This document shows positions 7,440-12,692 of a stretch of 13,947 nucleotides of DNA, in pieces. The stretch spans positions 1 through 13,947 of the forward strand of contig UREO01000043.1 in NCBI GenBank assembly GCA_900546895.1. Direction: 5' to 3'. The first letter of the stretch is position 1. Every line of letters begins with the position of its first letter. Both the position numbers and the translations under genes were made by a program. This DNA is from an uncultured Oscillospiraceae bacterium. Lineage in GTDB: Bacteria; Bacillota; Clostridia; Oscillospirales; Acutalibacteraceae. The notes below the pieces were generated by a model. The model ran no database searches. It was not told the origin of the DNA and saw nothing but the letters and a program-made list of their open reading frames with translations.

Positions 7440-7524
7440 CTTTGCAAAATCCTTTCTAAATTCAATTCAATATGATATCAGGTTGTTGACTGTAACTTCA
7501 GTGGCTTGCCGGGAAAGCCCGCTG

Positions 7525-7559
7525 CCGGAAAAAGGAGCTCCCGAAGGCTCCCGTTCCGG
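7525..7559 (-). terminator. Terminator-like hairpin between EIIBC and the isomerases
   Basis: On the - strand GGAGC and GCTCC (7534-7538 paired with 7547-7551) form a short stem around a CTTCGGGA loop, directly followed by TTTTT. An outer CCGGAA/TTCCGG pair (7525-7530 and 7554-7559) competes by absorbing the T-run. It lies 31 bp after the EIIBC stop. Partial termination here would give more transporter than enzymes. Confidence 0.55.
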
Positions 7560-7590
7560 CATTGGGCCACAGAATATTTCAGTTCCGGCT

Positions 7591-8979
7591 TTACCGATCT
7601 CCGCCGAACGCGTCAAGCGCCTCTTTTTTCGCACCGACAGACCAGGTAAACAGGAAGCCTCCGGCGATAGAAAGAGCATAGGCGGCCAGGTACGCCAATG
7701 GATTGGTGTTGACAAGAACGCCGAGGATTCCGGAAACGCTGACGGTAACGGCGCCCGAGTGGGGGAAGAAGCCGAGGAGAGCACCGCCCAGAGCGGCGCC
7801 GGCGCAGGCCGTAAAGAATACGCGGCCCAGCGGAAGGCTGACGCCGAAAATCAGCGGTTCACCGATGCCGAGGATACCGGCGGGGAGACCGCCCTTTACG
7901 GCATTGTGCAGGCTTTTGTTCTTCCGGTATTTAAAGAACAGGGCAATGGCTGCACCCACCTGTCCGCCGCCCGCCATGGAGTCGAAGGCGTAAATAGGTG
8001 TGTAGCCAAGCTGCTGGATCAGGGAAAGATGGATGGGAGTAAGACCCTGATGCATGCCCGTCATAACCAGAGGCAGGAACGTGAAGGCAATCACCGCCCC
8101 GCCAAGCGGTCCCGCGTTGTTTACCAGCCACAGCAGCACATTGGTGATGCCGGTTGTCAGAACGCCGCATACCGGCTGGATAATGAACAGCGTAGAAAGA
8201 CCAACGACCAGAATCGCCCCGAGAGAGGGCAGGTGGATTTTCAGGGAATCCGGGCAGTGGTCCTTAATCCATTTTTCCACAACGGCAATCAGCGCACCGG
8301 CCGCGAGCGCCGCAAGCGTGCCGCCCTTGCCGTTGGTGAAGGTAAGACCGAAGAAGCCCATCGAAACGCCCGCAAGATTCCCTACGTTTGTGACGATGCC
8401 GCCGGCGATCAGGCCGAGATACGGATTGCCGCCCATGACTTTCGCCGCCTGGCAGCCGACCGCAATGTTCAGATACGTAAAGAACGTGGAGCACAGAACC
8501 GTCAGCGCCGCCATGAATACGGAGCCGCCGTCCGCGACCGCAGCCGGGTTAAAGGCAGCCGTACCCGTAAGGGTGAATATGAGCACGAAAATCTGCCTGA
8601 TACCGAAAAGCAGACCGGCTCCGGCGAAGATCGAAACGAGGGGTACGAATACGTTGGAGAAAAATTCAAAAATGCCTTTTGACTTTTTCTTGTGCATCAG
8701 TGCTCCATCCTGTTTCGCTTCCGAATAATTCAGCCCGTCCATCTGTTTCAGCTCCGTACAGATTTTGTCCGCCACGCCCGGACCGAGAATGACCTGAGGC
8801 TCTTCGGGCGTCCCAACGACCCCCATCACTCCCTTGATCTTCAGTAGCGCATCCTTTTTCACTTTGTCGGCGTCCCGAACCTCTACCCTCAGTCTGGTCA
8901 TACAGTTTTCCAGTTCTGCGATGTTTGCCGCTCCTCCAAGACATTCCAGAATTTCCTGTGCTAAGGTCTTTGCTTCCAT
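7591..8979 (-). CDS. PTS EIIBC permease, glucose family
   Basis: The protein has 462 residues. The EIIB domain (about 1-80) carries the phosphorylated Cys26 in ENCMTRLRV, followed by KGVMGVVG and the ILGPGVADKI stretch. The EIIC domain begins near residue 105, with about ten hydrophobic segments and the substrate-region motifs GMHQGLTPIH and GIGEPLIFGVSLPLGR. The B-C order without EIIA is that of the sucrose/trehalose/N-acetylmuramate branch. A RpiR-type regulator nearby recalls MurP systems, but no murQ etherase is present, so the substrate is left open. It imports a sugar across the membrane while phosphorylating it, with EIIA from 2457-2930 as likely donor. The start has GGGAGG 7 nt upstream. 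It is the first gene of the unit, with promoter and two operators at 9039-9096. Confidence 0.9.
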   Translation of the reverse strand: MEAKTLAQEILECLGGAANIAELENCMTRLRVEVRDADKVKKDALLKIKGVMGVVGTPEEPQVILGPGVADKICTELKQMDGLNYSEAKQDGALMHKKKSKGIFEFFSNVFVPLVSIFAGAGLLFGIRQIFVLIFTLTGTAAFNPAAVADGGSVFMAALTVLCSTFFTYLNIAVGCQAAKVMGGNPYLGLIAGGIVTNVGNLAGVSMGFFGLTFTNGKGGTLAALAAGALIAVVEKWIKDHCPDSLKIHLPSLGAILVVGLSTLFIIQPVCGVLTTGITNVLLWLVNNAGPLGGAVIAFTFLPLVMTGMHQGLTPIHLSLIQQLGYTPIYAFDSMAGGGQVGAAIALFFKYRKNKSLHNAVKGGLPAGILGIGEPLIFGVSLPLGRVFFTACAGAALGGALLGFFPHSGAVTVSVSGILGVLVNTNPLAYLAAYALSIAGGFLFTWSVGAKKEALDAFGGDR

Positions 8980-9013
8980 ATGTTTTCCTCCCTACAACTA
9001 TGTAATTGAAAAT

Positions 9014-9027
9014 CGGTTCGGGAACCG
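9014..9027 (-). promoter_or_regulatory. Perfect palindrome in the EIIBC leader
   Basis: CGGTTCGGGAACCG, followed on the - strand by ATTTTC, would form a short hairpin about 10-25 nt into the EIIBC transcript. It overlaps the sequence TTGAAAATCGGTT (9006-9018), whose near copy lies just after the hydrolase promoter (9441-9453). It could be a DNA operator or an RNA 5' stabilising hairpin. Confidence 0.4.
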
Positions 9028-9038
9028 CCTTCGCATCT

Positions 9039-9067
9039 ATTATAACAACTAATGAAACAGAATTCCA
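9039..9067 (-). promoter_or_regulatory. Promoter of the EIIBC unit
   Basis: On the - strand TGTTATAAT (9047-9039) is a consensus -10 with a TG extension. A weak -35, TGGAAT, lies at 9067-9062 after a 17-bp spacer. The -35 region sits inside the AT-rich palindrome at 9057-9073, so a bound regulator would block or assist polymerase there. Confidence 0.7.
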
Positions 9068-9073
9068 TTATGA
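9057..9073. promoter_or_regulatory. Operator copy 1, probable RpiR-family site
   Basis: ACAGAATTCCATTATGA matches 12 of 17 positions of the perfect palindrome at 9080-9096 and lies 23 bp from it as a direct repeat. Extended to 20 bp the two agree as TGAAACARAATTYYATTWTG. It covers the -35 of the EIIBC promoter. Confidence 0.55.
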
Positions 9074-9079
9074 ATTGAA

Positions 9080-9096
9080 ACAAAATTTTATTTTGT
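9080..9096. promoter_or_regulatory. Operator copy 2, perfect palindrome
   Basis: ACAAAATTTTATTTTGT consists of two 7-base arms around TTT with no mismatch, upstream of the EIIBC -35. It is the best copy of the motif and the likely strongest site. Assignment to the RpiR-type regulator at 3163-4005 is inferred from context and from the AT-rich palindromes typical of that family. Confidence 0.6.
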
Positions 9097-9379
9097 CCAT
9101 TGGTCGTTTTCCACAGATTTCAGTTTAAATAAGTCCATTTTTTAAAATTAGTCTTGTAAAATCAGTTTTTTCGGGATGCATTTATGAAACTTTGTTTTAT
9201 ATTTGGATTTCTTGTTTCTTCCCCACTCGCTATTTTCCTCCTGAATTCGAACATAGTTCCATCTGTGCACACTTCTTTTCTTCGGTCATCGGGTGCTGTG
9301 CCCGGAAGCTTATGTTCTTCCCCGCCATGTCCCCCGGATAGGAAGGCAACGGATTTATTTTGTTGAATTCTTACAGCAT

Positions 9380-9396
9380 ATAAAATAGAATTTTGT
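9380..9396. promoter_or_regulatory. Operator copy 3
   Basis: The reverse complement, ACAAAATTCTATTTTAT, matches 15 of 17 positions of the palindrome at 9080-9096. It sits upstream of the -35 of the glycoside hydrolase promoter, mirroring copy 2 at the other promoter. Confidence 0.6.
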
Positions 9397-9407
9397 TTTA
9401 TATATTA

Positions 9408-9424
9408 GTGAAATTTTATTCTAT
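9408..9424. promoter_or_regulatory. Operator copy 4
   Basis: GTGAAATTTTATTCTAT matches 12 of 17 positions of the 9080-9096 palindrome, and every difference is a transition. Both copies are followed by CCAT. It covers the -35 and part of the spacer of the hydrolase promoter, as copy 1 does at the EIIBC promoter. Confidence 0.55.
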
Positions 9425-9436
9425 CCATGCTATAAT
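9408..9436 (+). promoter_or_regulatory. Promoter of the glycoside hydrolase gene
   Basis: TGCTATAAT (9428-9436) is a consensus extended -10. GTGAAA (9408-9413), 17 bp upstream, is a fair -35. The expected leader is about 248 nt long and contains the inverted-repeat element. It is overlapped by operator copy 4. Confidence 0.75.
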
Positions 9437-9554
9437 AGCTTTGAAAATTGGTTGGAGCCTGCCTTTCAAATCATCACGTTCAAGCACTGGCATCCGGTTC
9501 CGGTTCCCTATCAAAAACACATAGACCGGCTGAATTTTTACTATTCTATACTAT

Positions 9555-9658
9555 TTACAGCAATTCCATCTCAGTTTGCGAGGCAAAACAACGTTCCTCC
9601 CCGCCGTAAGCGAGAGAGGAGCGCAACCTTGCTGCAGAATCAACGGGAAATGCTGTAA
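9555..9658 (+). repeat. Inverted-repeat element, full copy (MITE-like)
   Basis: The element is 104 bp long, begins TTACAGCAATTCC and ends GGAAATGCTGTAA, so its tips are near-perfect inverted repeats. A C-rich then G-rich centre (CCTCCCCGCCG ... GAGAGGAG) can fold. Arm B (left here) and arm A (right here) differ beyond the tips. The copy at 12498-12605 has the same two arms in the opposite orientation. TA next to each CAGCA/TGCTG tip would fit insertion at TA, as for MITEs mobilised by IS630/Tc1-type transposases, but this is inference. It lies in the 5' leader of the hydrolase gene, 32 bp before the ATG. Confidence 0.7.
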
Positions 9659-9690
9659 CGAAATTAAATTTTATGTAAAAGGAGAAAAAT

Positions 9691-11058
9691 ATGGAGATCA
9701 AGGTGGACGCAAACAGAGTCATGAGAGAGTGGCCACACGTCGAAAAGTACCATAACACCACATTAAGGTACACCCCGGATAAACGTTTTCCGGAGGCAAT
9801 GGAGGCATATATCGGACGCCCCGAGATGATTCGCCTGTTCATTACATTGGATGAGGTATGGGACTACCGTGATAATACCTATCACTGGAATTATTTGATT
9901 GGGGAAAACCGCTATCAGGACGACCCGAATCATTATCATTACGACTGGCCTCTGACCGTTCCTTCCCCGCTGGGAGTTCATGTTGAAGAATATCTGACGT
10001 CTCACTCGGCCTGTGCGGACACGGTCCTTTTGAATATCCGCAGATATGAGCGGGAGGTGACCGACGGCCTTGTTTCGTTTGATCAATATGAGGAGGTATT
10101 TAAAAAAGTAGTCGAGCACTATAAAGCCCTGTGTCCAAATATTGTCTATATTGAGTGCTGTAACGAAGTTGAAATTCCAAATTTCGGCGAACTGACTATG
10201 CCGGAATTTTATAATCTGTACAAGAGAGCCTATCGGGCGATTAAGCAACTGAATGCAGAACATTCCTATGAGACGCCGCTGCTGGTCGGCGGTTTCGGGA
10301 TGTCCGCGGGAATGACAAACTGGAAATACTGGGGTGAATTTTTAGAGATCCTTGCAAAGGATAAGGACCGTAAAATTGACTTTTATTCCATGCATGAGTA
10401 TCATACCAATCCCGGAAGAATTCTTCAATTCTATATCCGTCATGAAGCGAAGATCAAAGAACTGAACCTGCCTGATCTGCCGCTTCTGATGACGGAATAT
10501 GGATTGAGAACCGGGGTGGGCGACGCGGGAAGACCGAACAACCTTCAAAATGCCAGCGGAGAGATTGCCGGAATGATTTTAGGCTCCTATTGCAAGAATC
10601 TCAAGATGTTTCCATGGTGCTCCTTCCACAATCCAAATCAGCAGCTTGGGCGCACGATGTTTGTCCTGAATGATCAGAATCAGTATGTTCCGACCCCGAG
10701 CGGTCACGTGATGAAAATGCTCCATATGCTTGGAGACAGGGAACTTCTGATTGAAGGTTACGTCAATGACAATTGCGTAGCAACCATGGATCGGCAGGGG
10801 GCTATCCAGATTCTGGCCGCCAATCCCGGAGCACAGATCAATGACTATGAGCTGGAGATTTTCGGTCTGAAGAAAGGAACCTATCTGCTGACTGAGTATT
10901 ATGTTGACGGGCAGCATAACAACTGGATCAGCGATCACTCGTTAACCGGTCTGTCTGTTACCGGGAACAAAAGCGTCGCGGTGAAGGACCGGCTGAAGGA
11001 AAGCATACGGATGATGAACGATTCTTTCTGCCTCTTTACGATTGAAAAACAGTCCTGA
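9691..11058 (+). CDS. Cytoplasmic clan GH-A-like glycoside hydrolase
   Basis: The protein has 455 residues with no signal peptide; AAAAGGAG lies 6 nt before ATG 9691. The fold appears to be a (beta/alpha)8 barrel of clan GH-A. IECCNEVEIPNFG places the general acid/base at Glu159 after Asn158, on strand 4. LPLLMTEYGLR places the nucleophile Glu269 on strand 7, and DFYSMHEYH precedes it. A small beta domain follows from about residue 370. The nearest families in character are GH39 and GH5-like retaining enzymes, but no family can be fixed by eye. Being intracellular and sharing operators with a PTS permease, it may cleave a phosphorylated glycoside, a job usually done by GH1 or GH4 enzymes. It is a single-gene unit ending at a strong hairpin. 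Confidence 0.72.
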   Translation: MEIKVDANRVMREWPHVEKYHNTTLRYTPDKRFPEAMEAYIGRPEMIRLFITLDEVWDYRDNTYHWNYLIGENRYQDDPNHYHYDWPLTVPSPLGVHVEEYLTSHSACADTVLLNIRRYEREVTDGLVSFDQYEEVFKKVVEHYKALCPNIVYIECCNEVEIPNFGELTMPEFYNLYKRAYRAIKQLNAEHSYETPLLVGGFGMSAGMTNWKYWGEFLEILAKDKDRKIDFYSMHEYHTNPGRILQFYIRHEAKIKELNLPDLPLLMTEYGLRTGVGDAGRPNNLQNASGEIAGMILGSYCKNLKMFPWCSFHNPNQQLGRTMFVLNDQNQYVPTPSGHVMKMLHMLGDRELLIEGYVNDNCVATMDRQGAIQILAANPGAQINDYELEIFGLKKGTYLLTEYYVDGQHNNWISDHSLTGLSVTGNKSVAVKDRLKESIRMMNDSFCLFTIEKQS

Positions 11059-11077
11059 CCACCCATCCTGAAGATAA

Positions 11078-11132
11078 AATGCACCCCAAAGGCCAAACGG
11101 CAAAATATGCCGAAATACCTTTGGGGTGCATT
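11078..11132. terminator. Long two-tier bidirectional terminator
   Basis: AATGCACCCCAAAGG (11078-11092) pairs perfectly with CCTTTGGGGTGCATT (11118-11132). Inside it CGGCA and TGCCG form a second stem. The - strand continues TTTTATC, so it should end the methyltransferase unit well. The + strand continues TTGATATTG, a weaker T-tract for the hydrolase gene. Confidence 0.8.
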
Positions 11133-11159
11133 GATATTGTCCGGAAGTTCGTGCATGAC

Positions 11160-11774
11160 CTAATCCTTCGGATCTGATTTTTTTGTACCGGAAATGAGGT
11201 AAATTTCAGGGGTGTCGATTAACATATCCACATGAAAACAGCGGAGAAATACTTCGGCTTCCTCTTTCGCAGGACGCAAAGGCCACGAAATCCGGCTCAC
11301 TGTATCACCCGAATGACAGTGATTGATAGCGCTTCTCCCCTCGCTGTGGGCAATGACGAATCTTCCGTCCGGCCTCAGCATACTTACCAGATGCTCCGCA
11401 AGCTTTGGTTTATCGGGAAAGTGGGGATAAGCGCTGAACAGCAGGGCCGTGTCAAAGCCGGTCTCATGTACGTCAAACAAATCCGAAGAAAGCAGCCGCA
11501 AACGGGAATCCGTAAATTTGTTTCGCGCCTTGGAAATCATTTCGCCCGAAAGATCAATCCCCAAAACAGAAGCGGGGTTGCGTGAAAGGATTTCGGGGAA
11601 CAATACGCCGGTCCCGCAGGCGATATCCACCACCCGCGACCCGACCTTTATTGCCGACAAGGTAATGATCGATGCGATTTTTTCTTTGTCGAACGTACAA
11701 TGATTGTCCCAATTTTCTGCGCATCCGTCAAAGAACTGTTTGATTTCATTTCGCTGATTTAAATATTCGCTCAT
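11160..11774 (-). CDS. Class I SAM-dependent methyltransferase
   Basis: The protein has 204 residues. Motif I is RVVDIACGTGVLFPEIL (47-63), followed by the acidic SAM-ribose strand VLGIDLSGEMISKAR and the SSDLFDV stretch, then LVSMLRPDGRFVIAHSEGR. This is a complete small Rossmann methyltransferase of the Methyltransf_11/25 type. It acts in the cytoplasm on an unknown small molecule. The ATG lies 3 nt after the ECF S-component stop, so the two are co-translated. The substrate is therefore probably the compound taken up by that transporter, or a derivative (inference). It ends close to the terminator at 11078-11132. Confidence 0.85.
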   Translation of the reverse strand: MSEYLNQRNEIKQFFDGCAENWDNHCTFDKEKIASIITLSAIKVGSRVVDIACGTGVLFPEILSRNPASVLGIDLSGEMISKARNKFTDSRLRLLSSDLFDVHETGFDTALLFSAYPHFPDKPKLAEHLVSMLRPDGRFVIAHSEGRSAINHCHSGDTVSRISWPLRPAKEEAEVFLRCFHVDMLIDTPEIYLISGTKKSDPKD

Positions 11775-11777
11775 CTT

Positions 11778-12305
11778 TTACGCTCTTTTCCTCCGTATCA
11801 TTTTAGCCTTCTCCAAGGCCAGAATAAAGATTGGGATCAGAATCACCTGAATCACAATCCCCGGCAGTGCCACGACAAAGGAAGCTGAAAAAAATGCGGC
11901 GAAGCCGTAAGGCTTGCTTGCCATATTCATAAACACAGCGTTTGCCAGACCAGATACAATCCGTCCGCCAAGCATTGCGCCAATGAGCGCGGGGTAGACA
12001 TTCCAGCGGAGCTTTTGATAAAAGAATCCGGTCAGCGCGCCGTAAGCGCAAAGCTCAAGCATCATGACCGCACCCGTCGGGAAAACGGGAGGCATTCCAG
12101 TCAGAACAGAAGAGAAAAGCGGTACGATAAACCCGCATACCGCTCCATACGGCCACCCGAAAATCAATCCGCAAAGTAAAACGGGAATGTGCATCGGCAA
12201 AAAGGTCGGTCCGGCGCCGATCATATGGAAAAAGGTGGGTAGCAGAATTCCGAGCGCGATACAGAGTGCGGTTCCGGTCAGATTTACTGTCGTTGTTTTT
12301 TTCAT
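11778..12305 (-). CDS. ECF transporter S component, substrate unknown
   Basis: The protein has 175 residues with about six hydrophobic segments, the normal size and shape for the substrate-binding membrane subunit of energy-coupling factor vitamin transporters. MHIPVLLCGLIFGWPYGAV and LTGMPPVFP followed by MMLELCAYG are typical of the DUF3816-type S subunits in Clostridia. No T subunit or ATPases are encoded nearby, so it would share a common EcfAAT module (group II), which is normal. The partner methyltransferase does not point to a specific vitamin. AAGGAG lies 8 nt before ATG 12305. The leader of about 157 nt ends with a terminator-like hairpin, suggesting attenuation by a ligand. Confidence 0.82.
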   Translation of the reverse strand: MKKTTTVNLTGTALCIALGILLPTFFHMIGAGPTFLPMHIPVLLCGLIFGWPYGAVCGFIVPLFSSVLTGMPPVFPTGAVMMLELCAYGALTGFFYQKLRWNVYPALIGAMLGGRIVSGLANAVFMNMASKPYGFAAFFSASFVVALPGIVIQVILIPIFILALEKAKMIRRKRA

Positions 12306-12360
12306 GGTAGTCTCCTTAACAAGTTATCATTGGAGCAAACAAATCTTTACAATCCTCCTA

Positions 12361-12408
12361 AATAAAAACGCCATGAAAAGAGCCGTTTCGTACGGCATCC
12401 CTTCATGG
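12361..12408 (-). terminator. Leader hairpin with T-run before the ECF S gene
   Basis: On the - strand CCATGAA ... TTCATGG (12408-12402 with 12377-12371) encloses GCCGT-ACGAA-ACGGC, and then CGTTTTTATTT follows. It lies between the promoter and the start codon of the ECF S gene, so it cannot be that unit's own end. It is either an attenuator or a terminator for distant upstream transcription. The motif CATGAAGG occurs twice in the leader (12451-12444 and 12407-12400), and both copies can pair with the same TTTTCATG arm. Confidence 0.6.
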
Positions 12409-12468
12409 TTGTGTGCTAATAAATATAAGTGAAGATTTTAAAGCCTTCATGACTTTGTTAATTTTATT

Positions 12469-12497
12469 ATTTTAATATAAAATATAAAAAAAGTCAA
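12469..12497 (-). promoter_or_regulatory. Promoter of the ECF S/methyltransferase unit
   Basis: On the - strand TTGACT (12497-12492) and TAAAAT (12474-12469) are separated by 17 bp of T/A-rich DNA. The -35 begins at the base next to the end of the inverted-repeat element at 12498. Transcription would start near 12462. Confidence 0.65.
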
Positions 12498-12605
12498 TTA
12501 CAGCATTTCCAGTTGATTCTGCGACAAAATTGTGTTCCCTCCCCCCGCCGAAGGCGGAGGGGAGGGAACCTGTTCATTTGCAAACTGAAATAGAATATGC
12601 GTCAA
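12498..12605 (-). repeat. Inverted-repeat element, second full copy
   Basis: About 108 bp. The left end TTACAGCATTTCCAGTTGAT is arm A. The centre CCCTCCCCCCGCCG/AAGGCGGAGGGGAGGG (12537-12566) is a nearly perfect GC-rich hairpin. The right end TTTGCAAACTGAAATAGAAT corresponds to arm B of the 9555-9658 copy reversed (TCAGTTTGC shared). It is thus the same element in opposite orientation, with a better preserved stem. Arm A again faces the next gene start, here the ECF S gene. Confidence 0.7.
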
Positions 12606-12613
12606 TCTAAATA

Positions 12614-12647
12614 GGCATCGGCTCAGAGTAAACAGGAACCGATGCCT
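12614..12647 (-). terminator. Hairpin downstream of the Ig-like repeat gene
   Basis: GGCATCGG (12614-12621) pairs with CCGATGCC (12639-12646), flanked by one more A-T pair, around a 17-nt loop. It is 46 bp after the stop of the Ig-like repeat gene. On the - strand the sequence after it is ATTTAGATT, a poor T-run, so termination may be weak. Confidence 0.5.
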
Positions 12648-12692
12648 CGCAGTAAGACCGATTTTATTGTGATGAATACGGCTGGGAAATCC

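Larger units (their letters stand above)
8980..9690. other. 711-bp divergent regulatory region
   Basis: This gap separates EIIBC (- strand) from the glycoside hydrolase (+ strand). From left to right it holds the EIIBC leader with a CGGTTC/GAACCG palindrome (9014-9027), the EIIBC promoter and two operators (9039-9096), and a stretch of about 280 bp (9097-9379) with no convincing gene. It then has two more operators and the hydrolase promoter (9380-9436), followed by a hydrolase leader of about 250 nt containing the inverted-repeat element (9555-9658). A degenerate operator-like sequence, ACTTTGTTTTATAT, lies near 9190-9203. In the leader, TTTGAAA and TTTCAAA (9440-9446 and 9464-9470) could form a hairpin. 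Confidence 0.7.

Noticed and set aside
7423..8682. 419-codon open frame on the + strand antisense to EIIBC
   Set aside because: The composition is Arg/Gly/Glu-rich with no domain, and the opposite strand encodes an unmistakable PTS permease.
7591..8979. Assignment of EIIBC as the N-acetylmuramate permease MurP because a MurR/RpiR-type regulator is nearby
   Set aside because: No MurNAc-6-phosphate etherase (murQ) or amidase is present, and the isomerases point to neutral sugar phosphates instead.
9006..9022. Catabolite response element (CcpA site) in the EIIBC leader
   Set aside because: The spacing between the TGAAA and CG parts is one base too long, and the second copy has TTGG instead of CG.
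9184..9366. 60-codon open frame MKLCFIFGFLVSS... with a hydrophobic start
   Set aside because: There is no ribosome binding site, the tail is low-quality (PPCPPDRK), and it lies in an AT-rich regulatory gap; hydrophobicity follows from T-rich DNA.
9371..9380. TTACAGCATA resembling the tip of the inverted-repeat element
   Set aside because: The similarity stops after nine bases and continues straight into an operator copy; too short to call a fragment.
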